64,000 bases of DNA, from the NCBI RefSeq assembly GCF_019336435.1, contig NZ_JAHWXQ010000008.1, positions 1 through 64,000 on the forward strand, given 5' to 3'. The position numbers and the translations under genes are program-made. This document shows positions 8,220 through 17,945 of this stretch, one piece after another; the first letter of the stretch is position 1, and each line of letters opens with the position of its first letter. Below the pieces are notes generated by a model. That model saw nothing but the letters and a program-made list of their open reading frames with translations, was not told the origin of the DNA and ran no database searches. The DNA is from Pontibacter populi. Its GTDB lineage: Bacteria; Bacteroidota; Bacteroidia; Cytophagales; Hymenobacteraceae.

Positions 8220-11185
8220 TTTGCAGATGCCCCTACCCCCAACGTCATAAGGGCAGGTTATCCGACATAGGATACATCTTATTGCTTGTGCTATGGTTAC
8301 AGATGCAGAAAGAACTGCTACTTACGACCGTTCTTTATTATGCAATGAAAGCTGTAATACGCCCCCTCAGCTTTTATGACCTCAAGACTATAAACGAGCA
8401 GCTTACCGGAAAGCAAATAACATTAACTACATGCACCTTACTGTGCGGTTATTTCAAGAAGTAAGATAATGCGGACAGTATACCATCCTATCGTAAAAGC
8501 GAGCAGGATCTGGGGTGGCTATTTGTGTATGGCAAGAAGTGTTATAAGTAAACTGACAGCGTAGCGCATTTACGATCTCTTCTGAGCCCTAAATTGGTAG
8601 TTACCAAGGCTAACAGCAAGGCAATCTCAGCGTGCTCGGGGTAGCAGAATAGCTCAGGCCATATATGCGGCACAGAGCGCAGAAATGCAGCAAATCAATA
8701 CCTACAGAAAGCAGCGTTTTACGGGAACGCTGCGCAGCTTTATGTGAGGCCAATAGAATTGTAACATGCCTACTGTTTCGATGGAGCTAAACACACATTT
8801 TGAGTGGCACCATCTCCCGTAAAATAAAAAGCCTGATTATCGCATTCACTTTAGTGGCTTTTGCCGCTAAAAAAGCTCTCCTGCGTAAAAACAAGTATAC
8901 TTGCTGCTAAAGCGTATTGCTATAGATGATCATCTTGATACACTGCTTCAACATTGGTAATTTGCACCGGTTACAATAAGTTATCATAGAAAAGGAATTA
9001 TACCTAAAACGGGTATTATATCTACGGCTGCAAAGTGGAGCACAAGTTTGCCTTTTTTTGCGCAGAACTGAATAGTACACAACCCGCATAAAGCTAATAC
9101 CCGCAGTTAGCATTTCTTGTTTAAGACTGCTTTCTGAATCTTCATTATTCAATTAAAACATCCATAATTGGGTCTGCGTCTCTGCTGTTTGCGGTAAGTG
9201 AGCATGCGTTGAAAAACTGCTCTCTAAATCGCACAGTTTTATAGCTATCATTCAGTACTAAAAATAGCAAGCTAGCATACCCCTTTTTACTAATTTCCTA
9301 GAGTGCTTGTTTTATCGTTTGATTCGCTGAATTTGCACAAAATCGCTTGATTTAGGCTATGAAAATTACGGTCCTAATCTTTAAGGAAAATATGACCAGG
9401 TATAGATGCTTTACAGTACCTGCATTAACGTTAACTTTGCAATTTTACGGCCACCACAACCCCACTTCTGCACACCGTTTATCTACATCTGTGTCAAGTG
9501 TACAGAAGGTGGCTATCCAACTGACTCATATTAAGTGCCCCAATATACAGCAACTGGCACAAGAGCTAGGCAAAATTCCGCTTTAAAAATGCACTGTATT
9601 TTATGGCCTTATAACGGCTACTTTCGCAAATACAAAGATGCGCATAGCAGGCGATCCTGCCATAAATATGGATTACTCCAGGGAGTCATTTTGTACACGT
9701 TCTACTGATCTAGATCAGGCTGCTAGTGTGATGCTGTTTTAGAGACCTTTGAACCGCATAAATCGTTAATTGCTATACTGCATTTTGATATGAACTTTAA
9801 CTGGCTATTAATAAAAAACAAGAGCAGGACATTTTACGGCTCAAAGCATTGTAACACGATAAATGGCCCACTGCAGGCAACTATATATTGTGGTATTTTA
9901 TGCCGCATTAACTACCGCTTATTATTCTAGTTTCTATTCAAGTCTTAAAGCAAAGAAGTAGGTGCCTTTTTAGGCCGCACAGCTTGCCATAAAATAGAGT
10001 AGAACTGTCGTGATAGAATCAGCAGCTTTTATCGCAAAAACAGCGTTTCTTGCGCAGAAACTAGCATTCCATTTTAGATTTTTATTAACAATGTTTACCT
10101 ATAATAGCCCTTGTTCGAACTTCCCGTAAAACGGGTGTTTCTGAACATATTACAACAAGTTTCCTAAGCGCATGATTTATCGCTTCATCGGCCAGTACAT
10201 TTATAGGGCAAAAAATCCCTGCGCAGACGTACCCTTATAGCGCAGAAACGTGCACTCCATACGACCGCAAAAAAGGGTATGCACTAACTCTTGTTTTAGA
10301 CTACTTCCGGTACGGCTAGTTAGTATGCAAAAAGTGGTCATTTTAGCAGCCTATTTTCGTGCTATTAAGATGAGCGGAAAAAGGTATGAAAAATACCACC
10401 TAAAACTGCGCAGGTTTAAGGCCACTTTGCGGCATAAAAACACGGATGTTTTAGGTATACATTTTAAAGCATTTGGAACATCTGTTTTACGGCTCCATTG
10501 GCTGCATTCGTACAAAATTGATTTTATAGCAGGTATGTATAATGCGGGGCTCAAACAATAGGAAATATGGCTTGTTTTTGACTGACATGCAGCACCTGTT
10601 TGTGTATCTAAAAAACACTTATTTGTGGCCGCAGAAAGTGGCGTTTTAGAACGGCAAATTCTCCAGCTGAATATTACTTAACTAGGAGTTAAAAAAGTAG
10701 ATCTTTTTACGGAGTGTTTCCTGCTATTTTAAAGGGCATTTTCTTCAGAGATTACTTTGCTACCGAGAGCAGCCGTAGGTGCCGTTTTTCAGGTTGTAAA
10801 AAACAGTCATATTACGGCAGAAGTTAATTTACCAAAGCATCATTAATTTATGGTAATTGGGATAGGTAATGTCCATTGATCGGAGTAGGCCTGTTTTGCG
10901 GCAGGAAGCGCTTAGTTGCTACAAAACACACTTATACAGCAGTACTGTTTCTGCGGTAAAATACGCCCGTAAAAAGGACTTATTTTTTGAGCTTCAGTAA
11001 GTCCGTTTTAGCTATCCGCTGCGCAATTTCAATTGGCCCGCAAAAGTAGATATTCTGCTGCGTGTTACAATCATTCATCCATCCCTTAAGCATAGCACTT
11101 AAGGAGCTTCCTACAGATGCTTTACGTGCAAGCTCATTGTCTGTTAAGGTCTATCCCGAAACCACGCATGATCACCAGATAAAGC
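8220..11185. other. ORF-poor ~3-kb region with dispersed TTTTRCGG motifs
   Basis: No convincing gene lies here on either strand; the few open frames are short, lack recognisable domains and have atypical residue composition. The region is rich in the motif TTTT(A/G)CGG and its complement. Examples are 8717-8725, 8816-8824 (inverted), 9443-9450, 9832-9839, 10123-10131 (inverted, within CCCGTAAAACGGG), 10485-10493, 10704-10712, 10894-10902 and 10966-10974 (inverted). Related GCGCAGAAA and CCGCAAAA stretches are frequent. What the repeats do is unknown; protein-binding sites, a decayed element or a non-coding array are possible. Confidence 0.5.
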
Positions 11186-11200
11186 ATTAATTTTGCGCTT

Positions 11201-11542
11201 ATGGAATATGTTAACCTGCAGACTGGTTTTGCCCTGATGGGCTTTGCTGATCATAGGGAGTTGAAGCGCGTCAAGCAGTTGTGTCATGATAGGTGGAAAC
11301 CGGTCGCCTACGCCGGCGACTTTTCTGCTGTAAAGGAAATTCAGGCCAAGCATTGGGCTTGCCATGTAAGCTCCGGATGGATGGACTACCATTATCCCTG
11401 GCAGGCCTACCAGCACCAAGGCACGCTCAAAAGCAGACCCAAGGGCAAAGCCACAGCCTTAGCGGCTATCAAGACGGCAGTAGAAGTACTCTCTCAGAAA
11501 TGTAGCATGTCTATTCACTACATTTTGATCGCTAAGTTGTAG
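11201..11542 (+). CDS. Hypothetical protein, 113 residues
   Basis: Not recognised. The protein is soluble, with an ordered N-terminal half and a compact aromatic stretch SGWMDYHYPW (about residues 58-67), followed by a basic segment (LKSRPKGKATALAAIKTAVEVL). Composition looks protein-like, unlike the frames in the 3 kb to the left. A TAATTTTG box at 11188-11195 fits the Bacteroidota -7 consensus and lies only five bases before the ATG, so the transcript would be leaderless or nearly so. It is a lone gene with no operon partner. Confidence 0.45.
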   Translation: MEYVNLQTGFALMGFADHRELKRVKQLCHDRWKPVAYAGDFSAVKEIQAKHWACHVSSGWMDYHYPWQAYQHQGTLKSRPKGKATALAAIKTAVEVLSQKCSMSIHYILIAKL

Positions 11543-11937
11543 TTGTCATCTCCCCTATTGCAGCTAACCTTGTTTCTGCTTAATGGATGCTAACCATCCA
11601 CGACTGCTTAAATCGAATTAAGCATTAGACATGCTGCTTCTCAGCAGGCGCTACATTATTTTAAAGATTTTACACGAGCAGCATACCTGCTCATAACCCT
11701 AGATGGCACTATCAGCTGTTCCTTAAACCTATGCTTTAAGTAAATGATATAACATGTTGTATATAACAGTAATTATGTTATACATTTACAACCGGGAATT
11801 AGTTTGTAGAATAGTAATATCAGTTTCGCGTGGACCACACGCAGCAGAGGTCTTCGCAAAGTTAAAAGGCCTATTGCGCAATCGCTGCGTTATTTTTCCG
11901 CTACTATAGCGCCATTTACCTAAAAGCACTACCACCC
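11543..11937. promoter_or_regulatory. Intergenic region with nested palindromes before the zinc-finger gene
   Basis: TATAACAT at 11748-11755 is matched by ATGTTATA at 11775-11782, and a second near-palindrome (TGTTGTATATAACA) lies between them at 11755-11768. The group could be a regulatory site for the gene at 11938, although it sits about 155 bp upstream. I see nothing else in the stretch. Confidence 0.3.
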
Positions 11938-12465
11938 ATGCCCAAGTACAGCAGAGAAGAATACCCAGCCAACTCAATCGTCTACGAGGGAGATTGTCCC
12001 CATTGCGGCCAACATTTCTGGGCCAACAAACCCCATGCTATTTATTGCTCGAGCAAGTGCCGCACCTATGCCAGCAAGGCTCGCCAGCAGGGTCCGCAGC
12101 ACGCTACACCCGAAGAGCCTGAAGGCATGGAACCTACCGTCATCGGGCAGGGTAATAATATGCGCCTGGCCTATTATAATCCTTACCGCCAGAAGCGTAT
12201 GGAAATGGAAGCCCAAGGAGCGCGCTCATTTGCCTGGGAGGGTAAAACACCAGAAAACGAGATAGCTTACCACACCCTGCGATTTAAAGAGTACGAGTAT
12301 TATTACTACATCATCAAAAAACTGCTGCAACAAGACAGAGAAAATGGAATGATTGAGCTTACAGATCAGCAGCGGTACTTCCTGCAGGAACAGCAAACCA
12401 ACACAGATATTAATATTGTTGGCCTTCGCCGGCGCATCCAAAAACTCCAGGCCGATGCCCAGTAA
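11938..12465 (+). CDS. Zinc-ribbon (FCS/MYM-like) hypothetical protein
   Basis: A 175-residue soluble protein. The N-terminus has a four-cysteine zinc site, CPHCGQHF (residues 20-27) and YCSSKCRTYASKAR (residues 39-52), in the CxxC...CxxxC spacing of small FCS/MYM-like fingers. A helical, Tyr/Gln-rich C-terminal half (EYEYYYYIIKKLL) follows, ending in a basic helix. Small zinc-ribbon proteins of this sort usually bind nucleic acids or partner proteins. No specific function can be named. It stands alone between non-coding stretches. Confidence 0.65.
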   Translation: MPKYSREEYPANSIVYEGDCPHCGQHFWANKPHAIYCSSKCRTYASKARQQGPQHATPEEPEGMEPTVIGQGNNMRLAYYNPYRQKRMEMEAQGARSFAWEGKTPENEIAYHTLRFKEYEYYYYIIKKLLQQDRENGMIELTDQQRYFLQEQQTNTDINIVGLRRRIQKLQADAQ

Positions 12466-12652
12466 GGTACTCAGAGCAGTAGTCTTAACATGTTTACGTG
12501 CCTGGGCTTTCCAAACATAGTATAGTTAGTTCCATAACATCGTACGTGCAGGGGGTGCCGCAAATTTATAAAGTGCGAAAATGTACATACTTTGATCCTA
12601 TGTCGTGGTCTGCACCCATTGCGCATAGGCTTTGTAGCTTTCGCTGCAGCCT

Positions 12653-12916
12653 TTAGGCCATCTGCCGACCTTTCTTAATGGCTTTGATAATTCTATTGGC
12701 ACGCTTCTCTGCCAGCTGGTTATTCAGGGAGAGTACCGCCAGATCGCAGCTAAGAGCCACCCAAGCACGGTGCATTGTAGGATAAGGCAGATGATCCCTG
12801 AAAAAATCTTTTCGTTGAGCATCAGGGACAAGAACGGCAATAAAATAGCTAAAAGGTGCCCCATAATTGTCTATTAAGGTCATAATTGCAATATCATCTT
12901 CATTTTGCTTCCTCAC
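12653..12916 (-). CDS. Hypothetical small protein
   Basis: An 87-residue frame starting with GTG at 12916. It has a mixed alpha/beta pattern (APFSYFIAVLVPDAQRKDFF) and a basic C-terminal helix (KRANRIIKAIKKGRQMA). There is no recognised domain, signal peptide or membrane segment. Residue composition is reasonable for a real protein, but no neighbour supports a role. A later ATG at residue 12 would give a shorter product. Confidence 0.45.
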   Translation of the reverse strand: MRKQNEDDIAIMTLIDNYGAPFSYFIAVLVPDAQRKDFFRDHLPYPTMHRAWVALSCDLAVLSLNNQLAEKRANRIIKAIKKGRQMA

Positions 12917-13193
12917 TGAGACTTACGCAAAAAACTTCGATTACTTTCCTATACTAATACAATAATGATTTTACGCCATTTAAACCTTCTAGCTAAGACG
13001 GTGCAGCGTAAGTGTCTGAATTATTAATTGCCAGTCAAGCTTCATAAATGACAGTTATTAAAATTTTACTTTCATTCTTTATATTAGCAGCTTACAAAGC
13101 TTAATTACTCCTAAGTTCTATTAGGTGTAATCATTTCTAAGCAGCTAATTACAGGATGTAGTTAGATCTTATTATTGAAAATAAACTTTAGTC

Positions 13194-15266
13194 GTGATCC
13201 CAGAAGTTAAGAAGCAGTCATTTAGGTTAGCAGCAGTACTTTATGCTGACAATAATTATGAGGTTACCCCTAAGACCATCCATAAGAAGATTGTTGAGTC
13301 CGCATTGCTAAATTCAGGCAAGAAGGAATTGAGTGTGCACGGCATCATCGATTACATTCAAGAAAACTATAGCATAGATTTCGATGAAGATGAAATTACA
13401 TCAGTGGTTAAGGGTGAGAAAGAAGACGTATTTCTGACAAACCAACGGAATGGCGACCTATTCGTTTGCCTGGCGGAAAAAAGAAAGCTCGTTCTACAGG
13501 CAAAGCTGTCAGAGAGAAACATTGATTTCTTCATTGAGCAGTTTGTAAAAGAGAATCAGGATCTATCAGCGGGCGCAAACGTTAAGGAGTTAGTGTACAG
13601 TTTTCTGTATGAATTGCTTAACACGAACATTACGAGTTTTAGAAAGCTGCTGGATAGAGACAAAGAGGTAGATGACCTTATTAATGTGGAGTCAAATACT
13701 TACACTGCTACTGAAAGGGCGGTTATTAATGCCTTCCTCTCTTGGGAGAACAATGATAAGAACAAGGCAGTTTTTGATATTGCCAGCTATGCGTTGGAGT
13801 ACTGCATGCTCACTAACAACAGTAATGGTGCAGCAGTACACCTTTCTTCTTTAAGAAACAAGGTTTTTTACCTGGACACAAATGTTGTATTCAGAGCGCT
13901 TGGAATCAACGGGCAGGACAGAGAAAAGAGAACTCGCACCTTTCTCAGAAAGTTTGTAGATGCTGGCGAGAAGCTAGTAATCTCGAAGTTCACGGAACAA
14001 GAATTCAGGGATAGTGTAAAATTTTATGTTAACAAACTGAGAAGGTACCCGGTCCGGAATCTTAATCCGGATGTTCTTAATGAAAAGTACTTCAGAAGCC
14101 TGCGCAGTTTCTTCGATTATTATCATCAATGGCGGATTGGTAAGGTGAATGACAGCCACGACTTGTTCGAGGCCTATGTACTGAGCCACTATGACTCATT
14201 CAAGAGAGAATTCTCCATTGATGTAGATTACAAAATCCCATTTGACCCTTCAGACGAGAAGATAGCAAAGGCTATATCAGATATTGCCAATGATATATCC
14301 AGCTTCAAAACCGCAGAAGGGGTTAACCACGGCTATGACAGCAGCTATACCGATGCCTGTAACGTGCATCTTGTGAACGTGAGAAGGGATGGTAATAACA
14401 TCAATTTATTTGATTCTAAATATTACTTTATTTCCACTGACCAGATGCTTAGAAGGTGGGATTACTATCGGACTAGTGTCACCCCTATCGTGCTGCTACC
14501 TAGCCAGTGGCTAAGTATTGTGCTACGCTATGTAGCAAGAAGCAACGATGACTTCCGAAGCTTTGTCAGTTTCCTAAACCTTCCTAACCCTGAGCGAACG
14601 ATCGACAGTGAAAAGCTGCACATTGTTCTAGCTGGCATAAGTGAGATGACATCCAACTATATGCAGCAAAAGCTGCTCGTCAATACTCTTGTTCAAAATA
14701 AGTTTGAAGGTATACTAGACAATGGGGCTGATAGCGACGAAATCCTGGAGAGGACAAAGTCCTATGCAAAGTCAGCACTTGAAAAAGAACTTGAGGATAT
14801 TACGGTAAAACAAGCAGAGCTCCTTGGCCAGATAGCTATACAGAAAGAAGATGCAGATGGTAGGATTTCAGACCTTTCAAAAGAAGCAACTTCTAAGGAT
14901 AAACGCCTCAGAGAGAAGGAACAGGAGAACCAAAAATTAAGGGAGCGGCTAAAACGTAAAACATTAGAAGATCAGTTTAATAGGTGGCAATCTACCGCCT
15001 ACTGGTACCTCGCTTTTGGCATAATCATTATGTTATTCACCTTGCTACAGTTTACTCTTACTGACTGGGAATATAATTTACCAGCAAAATTAGTAACCTG
15101 GATTGATGGGCTAGAAAGTGAGACAAAGCAAAATACATTAAGGGCCTTGATTTATGCTCCTCTTGCCTTAGTACTAGTAGCTGGGAATATGTTCTATACC
15201 AGGCTTTGGGACATTGACAGCAAGGAAACCAAGCGCAAGGAGCTCGAAAAAGCTTATGATGAATAA
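13194..15266 (+). CDS. PIN-domain nuclease-like protein with coiled coil and C-terminal membrane segments
   Basis: A 690-residue protein starting at GTG 13194. The N-terminal ~75 residues look like a winged-helix region. A PIN-like core spans about residues 222-425: strand VFYLDTNVVF with Asp near 227, FTEQEFRDS near 267, YTDACNVHLV with Asp near 387, and FISTDQML with Asp near 415. These supply the acidic residues of PIN ribonucleases. A coiled coil (about 505-595) leads to two hydrophobic helices (about 603-625 and 650-672), so the nuclease would be anchored on the inner face of the membrane. It is a single gene. PIN assignment is good; a defence or stress role is inferred from this domain combination and location. 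Confidence 0.7.
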   Translation: MIPEVKKQSFRLAAVLYADNNYEVTPKTIHKKIVESALLNSGKKELSVHGIIDYIQENYSIDFDEDEITSVVKGEKEDVFLTNQRNGDLFVCLAEKRKLVLQAKLSERNIDFFIEQFVKENQDLSAGANVKELVYSFLYELLNTNITSFRKLLDRDKEVDDLINVESNTYTATERAVINAFLSWENNDKNKAVFDIASYALEYCMLTNNSNGAAVHLSSLRNKVFYLDTNVVFRALGINGQDREKRTRTFLRKFVDAGEKLVISKFTEQEFRDSVKFYVNKLRRYPVRNLNPDVLNEKYFRSLRSFFDYYHQWRIGKVNDSHDLFEAYVLSHYDSFKREFSIDVDYKIPFDPSDEKIAKAISDIANDISSFKTAEGVNHGYDSSYTDACNVHLVNVRRDGNNINLFDSKYYFISTDQMLRRWDYYRTSVTPIVLLPSQWLSIVLRYVARSNDDFRSFVSFLNLPNPERTIDSEKLHIVLAGISEMTSNYMQQKLLVNTLVQNKFEGILDNGADSDEILERTKSYAKSALEKELEDITVKQAELLGQIAIQKEDADGRISDLSKEATSKDKRLREKEQENQKLRERLKRKTLEDQFNRWQSTAYWYLAFGIIIMLFTLLQFTLTDWEYNLPAKLVTWIDGLESETKQNTLRALIYAPLALVLVAGNMFYTRLWDIDSKETKRKELEKAYDE

Positions 15267-15559
15267 GGAACTGTTTGGGCACTCCTAATCCTCATTACTT
15301 TGATTACTCATCATCTGCTCGGCCGCACATGATTGAATAAACCAGTGCATCATCTTTCATCGAAACCTAACTAGAAGCTTCCACCTTCGAGCAATTAAAA
15401 AGTAGTTTATCATTGCTGGCAGTAAGTGACTGAAAGTCGATTTTCTTAACTATCAAGTAGAATCCAAGCAGTGCCATTAAAGATTGAATACATCTGAATC
15501 TTATAATCAGTCACTTAACGTTAATAATCGTGAGTCGAAAATAGTCCGTTATTTGTAAA

Positions 15560-16243
15560 CTACTTTGTAAGTAGCTTTTTTATTTCATCAACTGTTGTAC
15601 CTAATAAAATAGAAACTTCACCACTTAGCAGCTGAGAAAAATTAACGTCCTGACAATTAAAAACATCAACTGCAATGCAATAAGCAGGATTGATTTTGTA
15701 TTTGTCTGAATAGTGCATGGTTAAGGATCTATGCATTATGTCGCAAAACATACCTAGTTCGTTTTTTTTATAACCATTTTTCTTCGCTATAAACCAAACA
15801 GCTCCAACCTCTTTTTGATCTTTGTTGGTGTAAGAAAAGACATGATGGGGTTTTGATTCGATTGGTATTCCATCCAAGTTAATGATAGAATTTAAATCTG
15901 ATTTCTTGTGAAATATTAAATTGCTATCTGGCTTGATACTTTTGAAATCAAAATCCTCAAAATTTTGAAGTATATCAATGTTCTTTTGCCATCTATTTTT
16001 ATTATTAGTATGTTCAGTTTCTTTTATTTTATTGCGTAGAACATCTATCTTTTGATTGATTAGGCTTGTATCCTCAGTGCCAAAAACGTTACTTATCGCG
16101 CTTAAGCAACTTACCCAATAATCTCCTCCACTTTCATCAGGATTGGCTTTTTTATCTTTTCTAATATTGTTTAAGAAAGTGAGCTTTGATCGTTCTGATC
16201 TTTGTCTAAACTCAACAAGGTTTTTAATAGAAATTTTTCTCAT
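15560..16243 (-). CDS. Hypothetical protein of unknown family
   Basis: A 227-residue soluble protein, Lys/Asn-rich and encoded by distinctly AT-rich DNA. The N-terminus is basic (MRKISIKNLVEFRQRSERSK) and a central HHVFSYTNKDQKEVGAVWFIAKK segment suggests a beta-sheet core. I recognise no domain. It converges with the PIN-membrane gene across a 293-bp gap, so the two are unlikely to share a transcript. The compositional contrast suggests separate acquisition. Confidence 0.6.
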   Translation of the reverse strand: MRKISIKNLVEFRQRSERSKLTFLNNIRKDKKANPDESGGDYWVSCLSAISNVFGTEDTSLINQKIDVLRNKIKETEHTNNKNRWQKNIDILQNFEDFDFKSIKPDSNLIFHKKSDLNSIINLDGIPIESKPHHVFSYTNKDQKEVGAVWFIAKKNGYKKNELGMFCDIMHRSLTMHYSDKYKINPAYCIAVDVFNCQDVNFSQLLSGEVSILLGTTVDEIKKLLTK

Positions 16244-16458
16244 GTATTCAACGGTATTTGTTATAGGAAGATATAAAGATATAATTATATGCCAACTATT
16301 AATCTATAAATAATGTTAAAATATATTGACATGAATTATTCCTCCCACTTTTACCTTAATAAGGTGGTATTATAGAATAATTTAAATATCTGTTTAGTAT
16401 TCTGAAACAAGTGCCTTTTATTGCTGCCATACATCTGTGTCTACAATAAAGACAGAAA

Positions 16459-16596
16459 TTAAGCGTCACTATCATCAAAAGACGTATGCGAAAGGTAACG
16501 GTAACAAGTAGCCCTGGAGATGTGCAGGATCTTAGCAATTTCTTCCATGATCTTTGCACCAGAATTAAACAGAATACGCCCTTGACTTGGCTTTTT
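16459..16596 (-). pseudogene. C-terminal remnant of a serine recombinase
   Basis: Read on the minus strand from 16596 to the TAA at 16459, the frame gives KKPSQGR, then GAKIMEEIAKILHIS, RATCYRYL and a short acidic tail. The IAxxLxISRATCYRYL pattern is the helix-turn-helix end of resolvase/invertase proteins. A TAG at 16597-16599 and no catalytic domain upstream show that only the 3-prime end survives. It lies just downstream of an intact serine recombinase, but is not its end, because that gene closes at 16655. Confidence 0.7.
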
Positions 16597-16654
16597 CTAA
16601 TACTGTCTTAAATAAGGATTAAGGGAAAATGCTCAGACGTATGCAAAGATATAA

Positions 16655-17338
16655 TTACGCCTTAGCTGTTGCACGCTCATATAGCCGCTGCACCTGCGTT
16701 GCCTGGAACTTGCCGCCACGGCTAGCCCGGAAACCTGCCTCGTTCAATTTATCGGCAATTTCCATCCAGATCATGCCCTTGCTACGGTACACCTCTATCA
16801 TGGCAGCGGCACGCCTGTTGTTGCCGTTGGTCCTGGCTTTGGCCTGCAGTGCCTTGGTCCCCTCAGCGGAGGCGGTACCGGTCAGAAAGGCCTCCGAGGC
16901 TTTGCGCCACTCTCCTACCTGCTTTCGCTTCTCCACCAGCGCCCCTTTGGTGCGGATACTGATCAGCTCCCTTTCGCGGTCGGCGATGGCCATAAACAAA
17001 GTAAGCGTGAATTTATCTAAATTGGGTACATCGCAGCTTTCAAGTCTGCCGTCCAGCTCCCGATAGATGCTCAGGGCCTGCTCGGTGTCCCGGCTCAGGC
17101 GGTCGATCTTGGCCACAACCAGCGTCGCCTGCTCACGCTTGCAAAGGTCCAGGGCCGCGAGCAGCTGAGGGCGGTTAGTTACGTCTTTGCCACTTACCTT
17201 CTCGGTGTACTCCTGGATGATGTTCTTATCGGAGTAGAAGTGCTCGACGTAGGTGCGCTGCGCCTCCAGCCCCAGGCCGGACTCGCCCTGCTTCTTGGTC
17301 GACACGCGGTAATAGACGACATACTTTTGCGCTGACAT
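16655..17338 (-). CDS. Serine recombinase (resolvase/invertase family)
   Basis: About 227 residues from ATG 17338 (MSAQKYVVYYRVST); two more residues if ATG 17344 is used. The catalytic domain shows YRVSTKKQGESGLGLEAQR with the nucleophile Ser of YRVST, then VAKIDRLSRD and the ADRERELISIRTK helix. A short C-terminal HTH region follows (SKGMIWMEIADKLNEAGFRAS). This is the compact resolvase/invertase plan. It may act as a plasmid multimer resolvase or mobile-element resolvase. GC content is higher than in the AT-rich genes to the left. The region upstream contains short inverted repeats that could be a res site. Confidence 0.9.
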   Translation of the reverse strand: MSAQKYVVYYRVSTKKQGESGLGLEAQRTYVEHFYSDKNIIQEYTEKVSGKDVTNRPQLLAALDLCKREQATLVVAKIDRLSRDTEQALSIYRELDGRLESCDVPNLDKFTLTLFMAIADRERELISIRTKGALVEKRKQVGEWRKASEAFLTGTASAEGTKALQAKARTNGNNRRAAAMIEVYRSKGMIWMEIADKLNEAGFRASRGGKFQATQVQRLYERATAKA

Positions 17339-17344
17339 AACCAT

Positions 17345-17730
17345 TGTTTTCGATGTTCCACGCGAAGGTAAGTTTAATTTTACATTTCTTCAACGAACGT
17401 AGAAGGAATGTAAAGAAGCCCAAAAGCATGATTCCGGTGAGACCGGCGCTTTTGGAAGATGGAAGAATTTGCAGCGTGGAGTTAACTTAAGCTGCCACCA
17501 GCGGGCACGTCTCTCCAGCCCGTCTCATAAAACAAAAGTCAGGTTTGATTTGTGAGATGGCATTTCGCGATATTGCCTGGCAAATGGCGTCTCTTCTTAA
17601 ACGGGAGCCGCCTGTCAACTTAATCAAGCATTTTACGAGACATTAAAAAGTTATACACCATTTTAGTGGATTATTTAAAAGATTCTTAAATTGTTGTAGT
17701 ATAATTTTAACCTTAAAGAAGAAGAATATT
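17345..17730. other. Intergenic region upstream of the recombinase, possible res site
   Basis: Between divergent genes (recombinase on minus, small ORF on plus). Short inverted repeats (for example TGGCATTTCGCG near 17568 and CAAATGGCG near 17580) could form recombinase-binding sites. A TATAATTTTAA stretch just before 17731 could drive the small ORF. Nothing else is recognisable. Confidence 0.3.
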
Positions 17731-17862
17731 ATGGGAATCAAACCAGGACCAAAAAGGATTGCTGATTCAACGGGAAAACCAGATAGGCGTCAACGAGATA
17801 ATAAGGAAACTCCTAAAAATACACCATCACTAAAGCCACATAAGCATAAGAAAGGGGAATAA
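17731..17862 (+). CDS. Small basic hypothetical protein, 43 residues
   Basis: ATG 17731 to TAA 17862. The product starts MGIKPGPKRIADSTGKP and continues with a Lys/Arg-rich, Pro-containing, probably unstructured chain ending HKHKKGE. It is preceded by an A/G-rich stretch (AAGAAGAAG) that could serve as a ribosome-binding region, and followed by a strong hairpin terminator at 17899-17945, which supports a real transcription unit. The basic, disordered composition suggests nucleic-acid or ribosome contact; no function is known. Confidence 0.5.
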   Translation: MGIKPGPKRIADSTGKPDRRQRDNKETPKNTPSLKPHKHKKGE

Positions 17863-17898
17863 GCAATACACCTCGAAACTATAGAAGTCTCATTTACC

Positions 17899-17945
17899 AA
17901 AATCTGTAAACAATCAATTAGTGAGATTGATTGTTTACAGATTTT
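17899..17945 (+). terminator. Strong hairpin, 20-bp perfect stem, 7-nt loop
   Basis: 17899-17918 pairs perfectly with 17926-17945, ending in TTTT. It sits 36 bases after the 43-codon ORF and reads as its rho-independent terminator. Confidence 0.75.

Noticed and set aside
8282..8464. 60-codon open frame on the plus strand
   Set aside because: No domain, no ribosome-binding region, odd composition, and it lies in the ORF-poor repeat region.
9359..9586. 75-codon open frame on the plus strand
   Set aside because: No recognisable pattern and the coding sequence includes the dispersed TTTTACGG motif; probably chance.
10250..10561. 103-codon open frame on the plus strand, with a 67-codon frame opposite
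   Set aside because: Both overlap, contain the dispersed motif and have random-looking residue content.
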